From Pegoplata infirma (taxonomy: Eukaryota > Arthropoda > Insecta > Diptera > Anthomyiidae): 64,000 bases of DNA. Position 1 is the first letter of the stretch, and each line of letters opens with the position of its first letter. Below the pieces are notes generated by a model. It did no database searches and was not told where the DNA came from. It saw only the letters and a list, made by a program, of their open reading frames with translations. The position numbers and the translations under genes were made by a program. The DNA lies in the NCBI GenBank assembly GCA_963921195.1, contig OY992536.1, positions 183,652,995 to 183,716,994 of the forward strand, in the 5' to 3' direction. This document shows, in pieces, positions 1-10,985 of the stretch.

Positions 1-165
1 AAGTAAATACCCGGTAAAATTGGTAAATTGGGTAGAAATGGATAAATACCCGGGTATTTTTCAAAAAGGGTGGTATAAACTATGTTGTAGAAAATTTGGT
101 AAACTAAAACATTTTGCAGCAACGTTTAGTGAATTTTATACTAAATTATACTTTCTTAGAAAAAA
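1..165. repeat. Inverted partner of the 7675-7830 repeat
   Basis: This stretch, with its short motif CCCGGGTATTT and the segment around TTTTGCAGCAA, reappears in reverse complement at about 7685-7825. The two copies could be the ends of one large element spanning the first 7.8 kb, or independent copies. No target duplication can be read because the left copy begins at the window edge. Confidence 0.5.
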
Positions 166-512
166 TAGTACTTTTTTAGAAAAAATAGTACTTTTTAGAA
201 TAAATAGTGCTCTTTTAGGAAAAATAGAAAAAAGTACTTTTTTAGAGAGAAAGCGTTTTTTTTAGAAAAAGCAGCGCTTTTTTTGTAAAATATTTCTCTT
301 TTAGAAAAGTACTATCACACCTTTAAGACAAAACGTACTTTTCTAGAAAAAAGTACTTATTTAGAAAAATGGTAGTAGTATTTTTTTTTTTTCTTAAAAA
401 GTATTATTTAAGAAAATATAGTACTTTTTAAAAAAAATAAAGTAATTTTTAGAAAAAAAATACTTTCTAGACAAAAAAGTACTTTTTAAAATAGTAAATT
501 TTTCACTACTTT
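166..512. repeat. Degenerate AAAAAAGTACTTTTT simple repeat
   Basis: The block is built from loose copies of a self-complementary unit of about 16 bases, TTTTTAGAAAAAAGTAC, separated by A and T runs. No coding potential is visible; the short ORFs across it are a by-product of the repeat. The same unit recurs at 879-1205 and 2909-3075, so it surrounds the inverted-repeat elements between them. Confidence 0.7.
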
Positions 513-878
513 CCCTAGTAAAAATATTATGCTAATTTTACTAAATAGATCTAATTTGATCCGTAAAATGGTTGTATCAAATAATATCTAATTGTATTAC
601 TTTAGATCAAAAAATATAAAAATTGATACAATTTGATCATGAATTTGGTCAAATCTAATTAGATCAAATTGATCTTATAATATCTATTTTTATATAATTT
701 GATGAGCAAAACCAAAATACGAATCTAATCATATATGGAGCAATATCTAACCATATAAAGTGGATCAACCGTATCAAAGTGATAGATAAAATTTTATATA
801 AATTTATACGGAAGCATATTAACTGATATAAGATTGTATCAAATTATATATGATTAGACCAGAAAATTTTTACTCGGG
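513..878. mobile_element. Short inverted-repeat element, CCCKAGTAAAAAT ends
   Basis: The segment starts CCCTAGTAAAAAT and ends ATTTTTACTCGGG, an inverted repeat with one mismatch. The same ends bound the two copies at 1206-2908, so this looks like a shorter, internally different relative. The inside is AT-rich with many GATCAAAT-like words and no ORF. No target duplication is clear in the surrounding simple repeat. Confidence 0.55.
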
Positions 879-1205
879 TTGTTAAAAAAAGTGCTTTGTT
901 CTAAAAAAAAGTAATTTTTTCTAAAAAAATTTACTTTTTCTAAAAAAATAACTTTTTTTTTTTAAAAAAGGTACTTTTTCTAGAAACAAAAGTACTTTTT
1001 TCTATAAAAATTACTTTTTCTAAAAAAATAACTTTTTCTAAAAAAATTTACTTTTTCTAAAAAAAGTACTTTTTTCCTAAAAAAGCACATTTTCTAAAAG
1101 TGTTTACTTTTACTTTTTAGATAAAAAAGTATTTTTTTTGGGGAAAAAAGTACTAAAAAAGTACTTTTTCTAAAAAAATCACATATTCTAAAAAAAGTAC
1201 TTATT
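879..1205. repeat. Degenerate GTAC-centred simple repeat, second block
   Basis: This is the same CTAAAAAAAGTACTTTTT type of repeat as 166-512. It separates two inverted-repeat elements and holds nothing else I can identify. Confidence 0.65.
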
Positions 1206-1894
1206 CCCGAGTAAAAATTTTAATATGATGCAATATATAATGATATGTAACACAATATATATTTATACGCAATTTGATCCGAATAATGCTGGATGTTTTT
1301 GCATTAAAAAAGATCAACTTGTATAAAATATGATTTGATTTCATCCGAGTTTTGACCAGACATTGCCATATATTGGTGGATCTAATTAGATCTAATTGCA
1401 TAAAAACATATAAAATCCTTGTGTGTTTTGGTTTGGGTTGAGATACACCACAGGTCAACGATACATTCACCAAACATATAATTTTCAAAAACAAAAAAAA
1501 TGTTTGGGTACGCTTCGAACCAGATAGGTGATATACATAACCCTAACAAGGAAATGTTTAGGAACATTTTTAAAAGTTTTGTATACTTTGCCTAAAAAAC
1601 TTAGAAAATGTTTGGTTAATTGGAATCATATATAGTTTTATATGGAACAGAATAAGCTATATATAATTGTATGTTAAATTATAGAGAAAAACAAATTTTG
1701 TATTGACCCGCATATAATTTTATATAATTATATCAACCGTACACCTTTTAATCCGAATCATGATTAATTTATATATTACTACATATGACTGCATTACAAA
1801 AATTTCGAAAATATGTCACGGATGTATAATCATATATAATTTATTATGTTTGTATCAAGTTATATATTGTAATATATGTTTATTTTTACTCGGG
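1206..1894. mobile_element. 689-bp inverted-repeat element, copy 1 (empty site)
   Basis: It begins CCCGAGTAAAAATTT and ends ATTTTTACTCGGG, giving terminal inverted repeats of at least 12 bp. It directly abuts a second copy at 1895 with no spacer (CTCGGG then CCCGAG). It lacks the hAT insertion found in copy 2 and so preserves the empty target: CTAATTAG occurs once, at 1382-1389. No protein is encoded; ORFs on the minus strand are short and not conserved in form. The class is not recognised from the ends alone. Confidence 0.75.
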
Positions 1895-2908
1895 CCCGAG
1901 TAAAAATTTTTATATGATGCAATATATAATGATATGTAACACAATATATATTTATACGCAATTTGATCCGAATAATGGTGGATGTTTTTGTATTAAAAAA
2001 GATCAACTTGTATAAAATATGATTTGATTTCATCCGAGTTTTGACCAGACATTGCTATATATTGGTGGATCTAATTAGTAGTGTCCGACCGAATACACCT
2101 TTTTTGGCCGAAGCCGAAGCCGAATATTCGGCCAAATTTTCACTATTCGGCCAAACCGAAGCCGAAGCCGAATATTAAAAAAAAATGTTTTTAGTTGCAA
2201 AAACACTTAGTAAAACGTTTTTGTGGCTTACAATTGTTATTCAAAGTTAGTTTAGTGTGTTTTTCAACACGTGAGCACAAATATTATACAATTATTCGCT
2301 ATTCGGCCCATCCGCCAAAATTGTGGCCGAAGCAGAATAGTGGCCGAATAGTGCTTTTTGGCCGAAGCCGAAGCCGAATATTCGGTCGGACACTACTAAT
2401 TAGATCTAATTGCATAAAAACATGTAAAATCCTGGTGTTTTTTGGTTTGGGTTGAGTTACACCACAGGTCAACGATACATTCACCAAACATATAATTTTC
2501 TTAAATAAAAAAATGTTCGGGTACGCTTCGAACCAGATAGGTGATATACATAACCCTAACAAGGAAATGTTTAGGAACATTTTAAAAAGTTTCTTATACT
2601 TTGCCTTAAAAACTTAAAAAATTGTTGGTTAAATGGAAACATATAGTGTTATATATGGAACAGAATAGGATATATATAATTTTATATTAAATTATACAGA
2701 AAAACAAATTTTGTATTGACCCTCATATAATTTTATATAATTATATCAACCGTACACCTTTTAATCCGAATCATGATTCAATTATTTATAACTACATATG
2801 ACTGCATTTAAAAAATTTTGAAAATATCTCACGCGATGTATAATCATATATGATTTATTATGTTTGCATCAAGTTATATATTTTTATATATGTTTATTTT
2901 TTCTCGGG
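1895..2908. mobile_element. 689-bp inverted-repeat element, copy 2, carrying a hAT insertion
   Basis: The sequence is nearly identical to copy 1 and has the same ends. Its 1014 bp minus the 317-bp insertion and its 8-bp duplication gives 689 bp, exactly the length of copy 1. The head-to-tail contact suggests tandem duplication of one element or insertion of one copy precisely at the end of another. Confidence 0.75.
2079..2395. mobile_element. hAT-type MITE, TSD CTAATTAG
   Basis: Terminal inverted repeats are TAGTGTCCGACCGAATA and its complement at the right end. The element is flanked by perfect 8-bp direct repeats CTAATTAG at 2071-2078 and 2396-2403, the duplication size of hAT transposases. 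Copy 1 of the host element shows the unoccupied site. Near both ends there are repeats of GCCGAAGCCGAA and the palindrome GGCCGAATATTCGGCC, likely subterminal transposase-binding repeats (inference). It has no transposase and is non-autonomous. Confidence 0.88.
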
Positions 2909-3075
2909 TTGATACTTCTTTTTTAGAAAAAAGTAAATTATATTAAGTAAAAAGTACGTATTTTAGAAAAAAGTACTCGTTTCAAAAAAGTAGTAAAAAA
3001 GTAATTTTTTTAGAAAATGTGCTTGTTTTAGAAAAAAGTACTATTTTTTAGAACTTTTAGTACTTTTTTCCTAAA
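2909..3075. repeat. GTAC-centred simple repeat, third block
   Basis: This is the same unit as at 166-512, directly following the right end of the 689-bp element pair. Nothing else is seen. Confidence 0.6.
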
Positions 3076-3101
3076 AAAATACTTTTTAATCTAACTCTTT
3101 T

Positions 3102-3285
3102 ATCTCGAAAACTAAGCCAGATAGAGCAAAATGGAGGGCATTTTTGGTTCTTTGAGTATTCATAATTTCGCCGGTCCTCTTCACATGTGTGGACGCTAAT
3201 AGGTCCAAATGACCCCCGAAACTGTGGAGATCCAAAAGACCAAAACTGCCCTTCATTTTGCTCTATCTGGCTTAGTTTTCGAGAT
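3102..3285. repeat. Foldback hairpin related to family D
   Basis: Arms at 3102-3140 and 3247-3285 are inverted copies of a 39-base sequence starting ATCTCGAAAACTAAGCCAG. The arm word CTCGAAAACTAAG and the loop word TCCACACATGTGAAGAGGA (in reverse) recur in family D copies near 7420, 23940, 53110 and 56690. It can fold into a strong stem. No ORF of interest. Confidence 0.65.
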
Positions 3286-3366
3286 ATCGCCATTTTAAGC
3301 TTTTAAAAAAAAAAAAATAATTATTGTAAAAAAATTCTTTTTTAATCAATTGTAAATAGTTTTTTA

Positions 3367-3554
3367 AGGCCGGGTTAGCCTAAAAACGTAACCGTAGCGT
3401 AGACTCTATACAATATTTAGTAAGCAAAAATAGTACAGAACATTTTTATTCATGTTTTGTTTTTTTCCAACGCATGGTATTTTATGTCACGCTAAAACGT
3501 AGAGAGAGAACGTAGAGCCTACGCTACGGTTACGTTTTATGGCTAACCCGGCCT
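3367..3554. mobile_element. 188-bp MITE, ends AGGCCGGGTTAGCC, TSD TTA
   Basis: Terminal inverted repeats of about 40 bp begin AGGCCGGGTTAGCC and include CGTAACCGTAGCGTAG, with few mismatches between ends. A 3-bp TTA is repeated at 3364-3366 and 3555-3557, which fits PIF/Harbinger-type elements (known for 3-bp TWA duplications), but ends and TSD alone do not prove the class. No coding sequence. Confidence 0.7.
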
Positions 3555-3682
3555 TTAGACATTTGTACCGTTTGATTGGCATTAGTACAAATAATGCCAA
3601 TGCCAAACAATTTCATTGGCAATAAATGATAATGCTTTTTTGCATTGCCAATTAAAAATTCCCATGTTTGCTAAATACGAAT

Positions 3683-4316
3683 ATCAAACAAGTAAGAGTG
3701 TTAAATTCGGCTATACCGAATCTATAATACCCTCCAACTTGCAAAAAAAAATTGCAGGGGCGTTTATTTTTTTGGGGGGGATCGGTAGGGGTAATTGGGG
3801 GGAGCAAATTTCCTCTCGAATATGTGTTAAAAAATCATTCTTATGCTTTTTGCACTGAAGAAATGCAAGTTTGTCATAATTTAAAAAAAAAATATTCCAC
3901 GCCCATAGAAGGGGGGCGGACCAAAAAATGCAGAACTTTAATTTTCTTGTAGCATAAAAATGTTGGCATTTGTTAAACAAAAACACAAAAAATCATGTAA
4001 AAAAGTGATATTTTTCAGAGGTAGGTTTAGTTCTTCAAGGGGGAACTTTTTTCCCCCTGGTCCGATTTTGCTCATTTTCGAATTTAATCTGCCTAGGAAC
4101 ATAAGACATATTCGTGCCAAATGTCGGGAGTCTCTTTTATTTTGGACTGCATCGTGTTAACTACAGATGTACAGACGGACGTCGCTAGAATGTCTTAGAA
4201 TCGATCACTGATCATAAATATATATACTTTATGGGGTCCTAGACCGATATTTTGATGCGTTACACACGGAATGACAAAGTGAGTATACCCCCATACTGTA
4301 GTTGGAGGGTATAAAA
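3683..4316 (-). mobile_element. Mini-me/DINE-1-like element, reverse copy
   Basis: One end reads ACAAGTAAGAGTGTTAAA followed by a small hairpin (ATTCGGC / GCCGAAT type) and ATACCCTCCAA. The other end is the reverse of TATACCCTCCAAC...GGGGGTATACTCACTTTG. Between them are a (GTCY)n-type tract (ACAGACGGACG), the core CATTCTAGCGA in reverse, and TATATATACTTTATGGGG. These match the arrangement described for dipteran mini-me/DINE-1 elements, non-coding relatives of Helitrons. Class assignment rests on that resemblance. ORFs inside are spurious. Confidence 0.65.
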
Positions 4317-5929
4317 ATTCTGAAATTGGTCGAGCGGTTTTCGAGATATCGAAATGGCGATCCCCAATTAAAATTTTTCAAAAAAAAAAAACAAAATTTA
4401 ATGATTCGTAAAGAAATTTGTGGATAACAATTAAAAACTATCTACAAAAAAATAAATTTCCACAAGTCCCAGCCCTATTAATGATTGTCTTTTTAGTGCA
4501 TATCGTCGTCTTATTTTCAATTTGAGCTATCTACAAAAATATTTCAATCTGTAGATAGCTCAAATGAAATAAAAGACTATTTTCTAAAATTATTTCTACA
4601 ACTTTACAATGATTTTGTAAAGTTTTGTAATTTTAAAAAAGTTTTTTGATACTTCAATCATTTTTACCAAAAAAAAAAAGTTTTCAGATAGTTGTGCTAG
4701 AAAGTGTAACGTATACAAAAAAAAAAATTAATTTGTAACAGTTTTGCAACTACTGATCCAATAATTTTAATACAAAAAAAAGTTAACAAAAAAATTTCTA
4801 TAAACTTTTTTTAATTCAGAAAAAAATCAATTTGCATACAATGTTGCCAAATTATGCACACCCACAAGCTATTTATGGTAGTTGTTACGCCTCTTTATAA
4901 TATTGAACAAAACGCCAAGTGCATCATCATCATTCATCATACAATAACTGTGTGAAGGCATATTTAATGCAATACACAATTAAGGCGACTAACGATTTCC
5001 GCAAGTAGTTAGGTTAGCTATAACCGGTATAAATTTCACTGAAATCGGTCCATTACTTTTTGAAATGGTCGAATTTTTAAAAATAAACCCCTATATATCG
5101 TAGCGTATTATTGTTATTAAAAGACAATTACAAAATTAAGTATACGCCTCTTATACAGTTTTCAAGTAATTATAATATCTTACCAACTTCAAATGCGTGT
5201 AAAAAAAATGTCTACCACTAAACTTAAAAAAAAAACTTGAGAGGTTTGTTATCGAAAATGTAAACTTTTATTTGCTTTTGGTTTCTTCTCATTCCGATTT
5301 TAATTGTTGCACTGTGTTATTAAAGAGTGTTGTTTAATCCAGAAACATTAAAAAATGTAAAAACATTTTGTTTCTTTTAGGAGCAACAAGACTCCTAAGA
5401 TCAATGATCTTCAACTATCCACTGTCCATATTTATGCAATTTTGACACGCGAGAAATCAGTTAATTTTCTTTTTAGCCTAAACTAGTTCTTAAATTTGTC
5501 GCCTTCCGCAGCCATTGTGTTTAAAAAGTCATCATTTTATTGTTTTCATTTTGGGGTTTTCTGTTATTCATTCATAATTTGAGTGTTTTGTTTTATGATT
5601 TTTTTTTGTTATGTTACGTATTTTTAATTTTTTTGGCTTGCGTGCGTTTTTATTGCATTAATATTCATATTTTTTGGCTTTGTTATGTTACAGTTCACGA
5701 AACAATAAATATCAAAGACAAGGTGAGACAAGGTAAGCGCGCTTCATATGGTTTTAAACATAAAAACAATAAAAAAACAAAAACTGTTATTTAAACCAAT
5801 TATAGGCATGTAACGGTTCGGATAAAAGATTTGTATGCCTCTAAAAAATAACCAACCTTTCGAAGAATGTGGCATTATAGCGTCAGTTTTTTGAATGCAA
5901 AACATTTTTTCTTCCGATTTTGAATGTCC
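4317..5929. other. Non-coding stretch with repeat fragments
   Basis: No gene is supported. There are A/T runs, a short hairpin at 4521-4563 (TTGAGCTATCTACA and its complement), and a segment at about 5000-5180 that matches 12420-12600 in reverse (motif TAACCGGTATAAATTTCA). An 84-codon ORF at 5540-5794 is rich in Phe/Leu/Tyr and has no recognisable domain; I treat it as chance. Confidence 0.5.
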
Positions 5930-7002
5930 GAGAAAATTTTTATTTTATTATTTATTAAGACCAATCGGATCTTAACCTGTGGCGCCCGACGATCAAAGTT
6001 TTGGATTTTTGAATATTAAAAATAAAAAAAATATGTCTTCCGACACATCAAATTTATTAGTTTTGATGCGATGAACGGTTTTCGATATAATTTTGATTTT
6101 TTTCCCACGTTTAAGAAAAATTTCAAAAGTTATAGGTATTCGTTGACCTTTTTATATAGATTGGAACAATATTTCATTTAAACTTAATTTGAGAAAAATA
6201 TGATCATTGCACCCCTTGGCTTCCTATGATCACAGATTTGGTTTTTTTTGGAAAGTTTTCACCAAAAAATTTGTTTTTTGCCATACAAGGCATTAGACTG
6301 GCATTTTGTTTTCTCAACTTTCGATTTTCCCAACTTATGTGGTACAAATTTGAGCGGTCAAAGTTTTGGATTTTTGAAAAATTTAAAAAAAAAAAAATTC
6401 TTTCGACACATCATTTGTTAATTTTGATGCGGTGAGCACAAAAATAAAAAAAAAATAAAATCGGCCGAACGGTTTTCGAGATATCGCCATTTGAAATTTG
6501 CAAAAAAATGGCGGTTTTTTCCTACGTTCAAGAAATTTTTTAAAAAACATCACAATTTTTTTCACTCGGCAATTTCATAGAGCTTAAGACAATCTTTCAT
6601 TTAAATCTAATTTGAGCCAAATCCTATCATTTTATCACGTGGCGCCCTTCGGTCAAAGTTTTGGATTTTTGAAAAATTTCCACCAAAAAAAAATTAGATT
6701 TTTTAAAAATTAAAAAAAAAAAAAAAAAATGTTTTTGATACATTATTTTAATTAACTTTGGCATGCTAAAAACGAATGTCATAAAATTTCTTGAATCGGT
6801 CTAACGGTTTTCGAGATATCCCCATTTAAAATTTTCCAAAAAATGCCCAAAATGGTGGTTTTTTCCTACGTTTAAGAAATTTTTAAAAAAACATCACGAT
6901 TTTTTTTTCCTCGGCCATTTCATAGAGCTTAAGACAATCTTTCATTTAAATCTAATTTGAGCCAAATCCGATCATTATATCCCGTTGCGCCCTTCGGTCA
7001 AA
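5930..7002. repeat. Divergent ~300-bp tandem repeat, left part
   Basis: Units begin near 5995, 6355 and 6650 at GGTCAAAGTTTTGGATTTTT and share, in order, a cacatca motif, a CGGTTTTCGAGATATC segment, TTTCCTACGTT(C/T)AAGAAA and TTTCATTTAAATCTAATTTG. A related piece follows at 7790-8060 beyond an inserted block. The units are diverged by substitutions and A-run length. No ORF keeps frame across units, so this is not coding. Confidence 0.65.
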
Positions 7003-7672
7003 GCCTACAAGAAAATTTGCTGATTTTGAACCCACATTTTTTTTGGTAAAGTTAGCAAAAATGTTTTGCCAAAAATTAGTTAACTGAAATTTTTTTTATT
7101 TCAACTTAGTTCATACACATTTGAGGACGCCATTGAGTTCGGATCCAAAAGGTCCAGACCCCGATGGGCCTAGACCTAGTTTGGCTCCTTAAAAATCGTC
7201 ATATTTTTTGATCCAAAATTTGTGTCCGTTTCGCTCGATAACTTCAAAAATAATACTCGGAGAGCTTTTGATTATTTTGCGGTCTTGTTCTACGTGTTAA
7301 GAGCTACAAAAATGCTATTGGACTTTTTGTTGTGTCGGCCATATTTACCGAGATATGAGCATTTTAAAATTTTCGGGAATGCTAACTTTTTTGGATCCAA
7401 AGTTAGGACCCATTAGTGTCCACACATGTGAAGAAAAATGTATCATTTATTTTTGCTAATATTAGCAAAAGAGGTTGTAAAAATTTGGTCAACTCAATTT
7501 TAAATTTAGCAAAAAAAAATAGTTCAAATTTTGTTTAAAATTGCTAATGCGCTAAATGAAGTTTACAAGATATTTTTGCTAACATGCTAACTTCAACTAA
7601 AAATTTGCTAAAAGTTAGCTAACCAGCATTAGCAAAACAAAATTAGTAAATCTACCAATGTATTATTTTGAG
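7003..7672 (+). mobile_element. Family D copy (partial left end)
   Basis: The block from GAAAATTTGCTGATTTTGAA to the end TATTTTGAGTGTA aligns with 52200-53410: same AACTTAGTTCATACACATTT, TACCGAGATATGAGC and GCTAATATTAGCAAAA words in the same order. It lacks the 414-bp insertion found in the other copy, so it supplies the empty site at about 7107. The right end TTTTGAGTG plus TA resembles the TA-flanked family E. The left terminal repeat is missing. No ORF is credible. Confidence 0.6.
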
Positions 7673-7674
7673 TG

Positions 7675-7830
7675 TACGCATTTTTATTTTTATTGATAAA
7701 ATTTAGTATAAGATTCATTAAGTTTTGCTGCAAAATGTTTTTGTTCACCAAATTTTCTATTTATACCCACCTTTTTAAAAAATACCCGGGTGTTTAGCAA
7801 TTTTGACCCAATTTACCTATTTGAAATTTG
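7675..7830. repeat. Inverted partner of the window's first 165 bases
   Basis: Reverse complement similarity to 1-165, including ACCCGGGTGTTTAGC and the TTTTGCTGCAAAATG segment. See the entry at 1-165. Confidence 0.5.
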
Positions 7831-8060
7831 CCAACAAATTTTAAAAAATGGCAATTTTTTACTACGTTCAAGAAATTTTTTTAAAAAAAATCTCAACAGT
7901 TTTAAAAAAAAAAAATTTCAACATTTTTAAAAAAATTTCAAACTTTTTTGTTATTGACCCCATTATTATGCTCAAGACAAACTAAGTTTGAGCCAAATCA
8001 AATAATTTTTAACCCGTGCAGCCTTTCGATCAAAGTTATAAATTTTTAAAAAGTTTTCCA
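7831..8060. repeat. Right remnant of the ~300-bp tandem repeat
   Basis: TACTACGTTCAAGAAA, GACAAACTAAGTTTGAGCC and CCTTTCGATCAAAGTT occur in the same order as in units at 5995-7002. This suggests that the array once continued and was broken by the family D block. Confidence 0.55.
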
Positions 8061-8757
8061 AAAATCCCAAATTTTGACCAAATTTTTTGAAGTATGCTAA
8101 ACCAAATTGTGCTTGAAATATTTTAAGAACCCGTTGTGATAGATCAAGGGTTACTCCAGATTCGGATTCAGCACACTAAAAACTTTTAGACAAATGTATA
8201 ATGGGGGCAATTTATTACAAAATTTGACCAGTTTTTTTTTTAAACCGAAATATCTTTTTAGGCCTTCCATGAAATGGCAAGTTTCATACTACATATGCTC
8301 AAAAATTTTGTTAATTTTCAGCCGAACCGTGATACATACATAGTATATAGATCAAAAAGCTAAAACAATCCTACACATACCGATGGATGAGTGAATGAAT
8401 GTATCTCTTAAGGGGCTCTCATTTTTAGTTTTTAATTTTTTGCAAACAATAAACAAAACAATCTTCAACATTTGCCGCAGCAGGTGAGATTTGAATAAAT
8501 GATGATCACTTAAAACAGTAAATATGTATTTAAAATACAAATGCAGGACAAGTGAGAGGTTATTGGCATAAAAAAAATCGTTGAACACGAACTGGATTAA
8601 TATACGTTTGAAACTAGACACTAAATGCAGTACAACTGCATTTACAGTTTTTCATTTTGTGATCCTGTTTCCTTTTAAAAGGACTTCAAAGTTTTAGTTT
8701 ACAAAGTCTGAAAGTTTACATTTTTCCTAACAAAACCCCCAAGTTTTTTTACAAAGG
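8061..8757. other. Spacer without recognisable gene
   Basis: The segment around 8160-8200 (GATTCAGCACACTAAAA) also occurs near 36920, so part of it is dispersed repeat. From 8340 on the sequence looks less repetitive, with no supported ORF. Confidence 0.4.
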
Positions 8758-8966
8758 TTAGTTTCTGAAATACAATTGATAATTTCTGAAATACAATTGA
8801 TTATGTCTGAAATACAATTGATAATTTCTGAAATACAATTGATATTTCTTAAAATTCAAATTAAAAATTTTTGAAACACAATTGATAATTTCTGAAATAC
8901 AATTGATAAATTCTGAAATGCAATTGATAATTTCTGAAATACAATTGATAAATTCTGAAATACAAT
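8758..8966. repeat. 21-bp minisatellite, left part
   Basis: About ten head-to-tail units of 20-21 bases with the core GAAATACAATTGATAA, with point variants. The array resumes at 11931-12149 and ends at 12350-12376 after two insertions. The apparent minus-strand peptide repeats Asn-Cys-Ile-Ser because the unit length is a multiple of three; this is not evidence of a protein. Confidence 0.85.
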
Positions 8967-9189
8967 CAGTGGCGGGTACAGCTTTTGGGTTTGGGGGGGG
9001 GGGGGAAATTTTTTTTTTTACTTCCAAAAAAAAAAAAAATCATAAATTCACCTTTGTCGGACGAGCAAAAACAGGGATCCGTTTTTTTTTTTTGCAAAAT
9101 AATCTACAATTTTATTAGTTTTGGCCGAAGGAGGTTTGTTTTCACGATAATATTTCGTTTAGATCATTTTTTTTTTAATTTGTTTTAAA

Positions 9190-10161
9190 AGAAAATTGTA
9201 CATTTTCCTATACATAGAAAAGTCTCAGTTTCTAACACATTTGACGTACAGAAAAGTCGAAATCTCTAAAGAAATTCTTCCTACATAGAAAATTTCAGAT
9301 GTTGAAACATGTCTTCGAATCTAAGACGTCTTATTTTCGAAAAATGTCGGAGACTTTTTTCGTACAGAAAAATTTTCAGATTCTAAGAACTTTTTCCACA
9401 GAAAAAGTCTCAGATTCTGAGACCTTTTACTATAAAAAAAGTCTCATATTTTAATATTTTTCCTATAGAAAAGGTCTCAGATTATTATATTTTTTTCGTA
9501 CAGAGAAAATTTTAAATTCTAAGAACTTTTTCCACAAAAAAGTCTCAGATTCTGATACCTTTTACTATAGAAAAAGTTTCATATTTTAATACATTTTTGA
9601 GATATTTTTACTATAGAAAAGGTCTCAGATTATTACTTTTTTCGTACTGAAAAAATTTTAGATTCTGAGACCTTTTTTCTATTAAAAAAAGTCTTGGAAT
9701 TTTTGACCTTTTTCCTATACAAAAAGTCTCAGATTCTAAGACGCTTTTTCTAAGAAAAATTTTCACATTCTCAGACCTCTTTCCTATAGAAAAAGTCTGA
9801 GACTCTTAGGTAGTTTTTTGTAGAAAAAGTCTCAGATTCTTATACCCTTTTCCTATAGAAAAGTCTCAGATTCTGAGATTCTTATTCGTAAGATTCTTAT
9901 TCCTTAACAAAAGTCTCAGATTCTTAGACCTTTTTCCTATAGAAAAAGTCAGATTCTAAAAGGTTTCTTATATAGAAGAAGTCTAAAATTCTGGCACTTT
10001 TTTCACTAAAGAAAAAGTTTAAGTTTCTGCGAAAATCTGAGACCTTTTTCTTTAAAAAAATCTCAAATTCAGAAATTTAGACCGTTTTCCTATAGAAAAG
10101 TCTTTGATTCTTAAACCTTTTTCCTATCGAAAAAGTCTCAGATTCTGTGACCTTTTTCCTA
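9190..10161. repeat. Diverged GTCTCAGATTC tandem repeat
   Basis: The block has many units of about 45-60 bases with the pattern AAAAGTCTCAGATTCTGAGA then CCTTTTTCCTATAGAA. The unit contains short inverted halves (TCTCAGA/TCTGAGA). It continues after the nested insertion (10651-10985) and related pieces occur at 24461-24536 and 25147-25350, which suggests that it travelled as part of the host hAT family. Confidence 0.7.
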
Positions 10162-10648
10162 CACACAAAAAAAAAACTTTGTCAAATTACTAGGAAAAGT
10201 CTCGTAATCCCATTTTACCAATATTTGACAGTTTTCGAAATTAATTTTTTTTTTGTAATTTTACAATTTTTTTGAAATTTTACAAATTTCCAAATTTTAC
10301 AAAAAAATCTAGTAAATTCACGAGAATTTCTTGTAATTTTAATTGCGTCGAAAAACTGTAAATTTACAATTTTATTGGTAAAAACCTTGTAAAATTACAA
10401 AATTTTTGGTAAACAACTTGTAAAATTACTAGGAATTCTTGTAAAATAGGAGGTAGCAAAAAATCTTGTAAAATTGCGAAACCTCTTTGTAAATTTTATC
10501 TTGTCAAAAATTTGTAAATTTACAATTTTATTGCTAAAAACCTTGTTAAATTTTAAAATTATTGGTAAAAATCTTGTAAAGTTACTAGGAAATTTTTGTC
10601 AAATAGGAGGTAGTAAACAAAAATAGTTACAAGGTTTTTTTTTGAGTG
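10162..10648. mobile_element. TA-flanked inverted-repeat element (family E)
   Basis: Ends are CACACAAAAAAAAAACTTTG and the complement of CACTCAAAAAAAAACCTTG, flanked by TA at 10160-10161 and 10649-10650. The TA duplication fits Tc1/mariner-type elements. The interior has repeated TTGTAAATTTACAATTTT and similar AT-rich words but no ORF. It interrupts the GTCTCAGATTC array. Confidence 0.65.
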
Positions 10649-10650
10649 TA

Positions 10651-10985
10651 AAAAAAAATCTAAAATTTTTAGAACTTTTTCCATATTTTTTTTTTTAATT
10701 ATAAGATCTTTTTCCTTTACAAAACGTCTTAGGTTCCGAGACTTTTAGAATTTGGGAATTCTTCTCAAAAAATCCGAAAAATAAAATGTTTGGAGATGTT
10801 AAAAATTGTATAGTTTTTTCATCTTTTTCTATAAAAAAAAAGTCTCAGATTCTGCGACCTTTTTAATATAGAACCTGTTTCCTATAGAATAAGTCTCAAA
10901 TTCCAAGACTTTTTTCTATGGAAAAAGTCTCAGATTTTTCAGAAAGAAAAATTTTTCAATCCTGAAACATTTTCTGTTACGAATT
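10651..10985. repeat. GTCTCAGATTC array, right part
   Basis: Continuation of the 9190-10161 array after the family E insertion, decaying into AT-rich sequence. Confidence 0.6.

Noticed and set aside
1382..1567. ORFs shared by the two 689-bp copies as conserved protein
   Set aside because: Similarity is explained by DNA-level duplication; frames are short and interrupted by the hAT in one copy without any sign of selection.
5540..5794. 84-codon ORF rich in Phe, Leu and Tyr as a membrane protein
   Set aside because: The hydrophobic look comes from T-rich DNA; no homology, no conserved context.
8758..9027. Minus-strand protein with repeated Asn-Cys-Ile-Ser
   Set aside because: It is the translation of a 21-bp minisatellite whose unit is a multiple of three; the plus strand is also open for the same reason.
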